Shown here: in pieces, positions 62,109-64,000 of the stretch | Layout: every line of letters starts with the position of its first letter | Numbering within the stretch: position 1 is the first letter of the stretch | Assembly (NCBI RefSeq): GCF_017115025.1 | Contig: NZ_JABXKM010000099.1 | Location: 27,903 to 91,902 of the forward strand | Source of the DNA: Nostoc sp. NOS(2021) | GTDB taxonomy: Bacteria; Cyanobacteriota; Cyanobacteriia; Cyanobacteriales; Nostocaceae | Direction of reading: 5' to 3' | Length of the DNA: 64,000 bases | Translations under genes and position numbers: made by a program | The notes under the pieces: generated by a model | Database searches by the model: none | The model's input: the letters and a program-made list of their open reading frames with translations, nothing else | What the model was told of the DNA's origin: nothing

Positions 62109-62684
62109 TTATCGCCTTGGTAATTTTGGTTGCTCAGTTTTTCCCAGCTTTTGATCTAGCGGAGTATTTTTGCCTTTAGAAGATGATGTTTTTCCTCCAG
62201 GAAGGTTTTTTTTATCTACTTCTTGCAAAGCTATATCTACCAGTGCCCTGACTGGTGTACCATCACTAAGAAACATATTTAAAGTGTAAGTTAGACTCGT
62301 GATTACACAATAAAAATACTCTGACCCCCATGTAAATATGTAAACAGGTGGACGACTGTCAGTTGCTGTACTCATAGTTTCTACACCTTTCTTAATGTCA
62401 TCTATATACTTTTTCATCACCGACTCTTTCGTTTCATAAGTATCATAGAGTAACTGTTTAAGTGTGAACTTGTAAGGTTCAACTCCAGAAAAATTTACCT
62501 TAGGAAGTAGAGTTGTTCCTCTATTACCTTGCCTACTTTCCCACTTAACAGTCCGAGCAAAACTAATGTCTGTGGGATTAAACATTAATTCAATATCTGG
62601 TGCTTCACCGTTAAAAGCTATAAGTTTGGCTTTCTCAAGTTGGGGCTGACGCTTTTGAATAACAATAATTGCTGGACTTGCCAT
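62109..62684 (-). CDS. CIS tube-associated protein (Afp7/gp53-like)
   Basis: 191 aa. ELMFNPTDISFARTVKWESR, the PYKFTLKQLLYDTYETKESV segment and YIFTWGSEYFYCVITSLTYT..FLSDGTPVRALVDIALQEV match the CIS-tube family (PF19266) that links inner tube and baseplate. The basic tail GGKTSSSKGKNTPLDQKLGK is probably flexible. GGAG is 10 bp upstream of the ATG at 62684. It stands next to the VgrG gene, as in known eCIS clusters. Confidence 0.88.
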   Translation of the reverse strand: MASPAIIVIQKRQPQLEKAKLIAFNGEAPDIELMFNPTDISFARTVKWESRQGNRGTTLLPKVNFSGVEPYKFTLKQLLYDTYETKESVMKKYIDDIKKGVETMSTATDSRPPVYIFTWGSEYFYCVITSLTYTLNMFLSDGTPVRALVDIALQEVDKKNLPGGKTSSSKGKNTPLDQKLGKTEQPKLPRR

Positions 62685-62722
62685 TTGAGTATTTCTCCGA
62701 AAATTAATTACTGAATGAGAAT

Positions 62723-64000
62723 TTACCAAGGTAATCGACCTGAGAAACCGCCATGACGCTCTCGCTCAATTTCTACCCGTTGTCGTAATCTGTTATAAAT
62801 TTCACGGGCTAGAGCTTCAAGAGCAGCCGTATCATCTTTATTATCTTCTTGAGAAGATGAGGATACGCTCTCTATCGTCTCGGTTACTGGTTCTATTTCT
62901 CTAGATATGTCGGCTGGAGTGACTTCTCCACCATCAGCAAAACCTCTAGGTGTAGGAAGGTGTTTAGCAAAAACTTGTGGTGATTCTGAAACATGAGAAA
63001 ATTCAGAATTTTTGCTGTTAGATTCCATATCACTAAAGTTGAAGCTAGTGAATTCATCATTATTTCCATTTAGTAAATCTTCCACACTTGACCATTGAGA
63101 AGGTGTGTTTGACCCTTGGGAAGGTGTGTTAGTGATGGGATTTGCTTTTCGGAAAATGAGGGGAGGTGATGAGTATTGAGGTGAAGGTTCATCAACATGA
63201 ATTGTTTTGTTTTGAAGAAGATTAAGCTGTGGAGAATTGAGGATCGAAAGCTTCTGTTTTCCAATATCCAACCCCAAGGAAGAAGGAATTAAAGATTTAG
63301 ATATCTGAGGTGAGTGAGTCTCAGCGCTTTTTAGCTGCAATGAAGTGTCTGGAAAAGAATCGACTTTAGTCGGAGTTTCTGGAGAAGTTTTTTCTTCTGA
63401 TTCCTTAAAATTGGGTGTCTGTAAACTTGGAAGGATAATATCCTGCGGTGTCCCACCAGTGTTGATGTGAGGTAGTAAAGGTAAATTATTCTGTGCATCT
63501 CTGGTATTAATCACAAACTCCCCAGGCGTAAGCATTGCTGGTACAGTATCCAAGGGTGCTATCTGCTGGCGATTTTCAACGTGGGAGTCTGTCAGATGAC
63601 CACCAGTAGCATAACCTTTAGGTGCTGGCAAATTTTTAATGGTCGCATTTTGCTCAACTTTAGGTACTGTGCTTACCTCATCTTGTGGGGAAGTTGGTTC
63701 TTCTGGGATATCTGGATTATCTGAGGTATCAACAAAGGTTGATATTTCAGGATTTGTTACCGCAGAGGAAAATTCTGATTTTACTGGTTGTTCATTGTCA
63801 AGAATTTTCCTGAAAATACTCCCAGTTTCACCAATCTCAGGCGATGTGGCGGTAATTAATGGTGCGATCGCAGTTTCACTAATCTCAGGCGATGTGGCGG
63901 TAATTAATGGTGCGATCGCAGTTTCACCAATTTCAGGTGATGTGGTAGGAAGTGGTGCGATCGCAGTTTCACTAATCTCAGGTGATGTGGTAGGAAGTGG
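62723..64000 (-). CDS. CIS-operon repeat protein with PGEFVI motif (5' end outside window)
   Basis: The frame is open from the window edge to a stop at 62723-62725; at least 425 aa. The visible N-part has 15-16-residue repeats (ETAIAPLITATSPEI) each encoded around a HIP1 site. It then has NLPAPKGYATGGHLTDS, the segment VPAMLTPGEFVINTRDAQN (seen in tail tape-measure and related tail proteins), a long Ser/Pro-rich low-complexity stretch, a second copy of the motif (HLPTPRGFADGGEVT), and the end ALAREIYNRLRQRVEIERER..GRLPW. Probably a tape-measure-like or scaffold protein of the CIS; exact role unassigned. Confidence 0.7.
   Translation of the reverse strand, partial: PLPTTSPEISETAIAPLPTTSPEIGETAIAPLITATSPEISETAIAPLITATSPEIGETGSIFRKILDNEQPVKSEFSSAVTNPEISTFVDTSDNPDIPEEPTSPQDEVSTVPKVEQNATIKNLPAPKGYATGGHLTDSHVENRQQIAPLDTVPAMLTPGEFVINTRDAQNNLPLLPHINTGGTPQDIILPSLQTPNFKESEEKTSPETPTKVDSFPDTSLQLKSAETHSPQISKSLIPSSLGLDIGKQKLSILNSPQLNLLQNKTIHVDEPSPQYSSPPLIFRKANPITNTPSQGSNTPSQWSSVEDLLNGNNDEFTSFNFSDMESNSKNSEFSHVSESPQVFAKHLPTPRGFADGGEVTPADISREIEPVTETIESVSSSSQEDNKDDTAALEALAREIYNRLRQRVEIERERHGGFSGRLPW

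Noticed and set aside
53920..64000. Prophage tail region
   Set aside because: Gene content (VgrG-like, PAAR, gp25, J, TIGR02242, CIS-tube protein) without capsid, integrase or lysis genes fits a CIS better, though the upstream side is not visible.

Overview
The window comes from a filamentous, heterocyst-forming cyanobacterium of the Nostoc/Anabaena group. Evidence seen in the sequence: very many HIP1 palindromes (GCGATCGC), short tandem repeats between genes, a hepC-hepA gene pair matching the heterocyst envelope polysaccharide (HEP) locus of Anabaena sp. PCC 7120, a Tab2-family protein, a PatA-like regulator, and a contractile injection operon of the kind described from multicellular cyanobacteria. 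No rRNA or tRNA gene was recognised.

Layout. 0-2.2 kb (+): the end of an ABC ATPase and an MCE substrate-binding protein, a lipid-import pair. 2.2-3.3 kb: a 13-repeat CRISPR array with a likely leader but no cas genes in view. 3.4-7.4 kb: a decayed accessory strip with DUF4351 and IS4-type remnants, a phosphotransferase/DOMON-like gene pair, a ParE-type toxin-antitoxin pair, and a DUF1902 gene split by a small insertion element. 7.4-36.0 kb (all minus): a roughly 29-kb polysaccharide island. Read in the direction of transcription it runs rfbF, lhgO-like, epimerase, C-methyltransferase, two GT2, dioxygenase, rfbC, a glycosyltransferase, SAF-domain dehydrogenase, GT4, Wzc-like copolymerase, hepC, hepA, four glycosyltransferases, a Wzy-like polymerase, GT4 and GMC oxidoreductase. 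It supplies nucleotide sugars, glycosyltransferases, chain-length control, polymerisation and export for the heterocyst polysaccharide layer.

36.5-40.3 kb (minus): a VWA / PP2C phosphatase / kinase-TPR triad (TerY-P type signalling). 41.1-43.6 kb (+): a PatA-like regulator, a CheY-like receiver and a VapBC pair. 43.7-44.9 kb (minus): an unrecognised protein with a possible nuclease-like motif. 44.9-51.4 kb (+): pheT, a YCII protein, an ice-binding-like PEP-CTERM protein, a Tab2 homologue, a Uma2 protein and a MazEF pair. 51.4-53.5 kb (minus): a C5-cytosine methyltransferase with an unrecognised probable restriction partner. 53.9-64.0 kb (minus, running off the window): a contractile injection system (CIS) operon with tube-associated protein, VgrG-like hub/spike, PAAR tip, gp25 wedge, baseplate J, TIGR02242 tail protein and a DUF4159 protein.

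The most unusual material is (i) an exact 84-bp (28-codon) tandem repeat inside the CIS operon, (ii) a CIS protein whose 45-48-bp coding repeats each carry a HIP1 palindrome, (iii) related palindromic elements read in frame inside two adjacent genes, and (iv) several small insertion elements whose ends, and in some cases target duplications, can be read directly. One of these splits a DUF1902 gene whose original reading frame can be reconstructed exactly.
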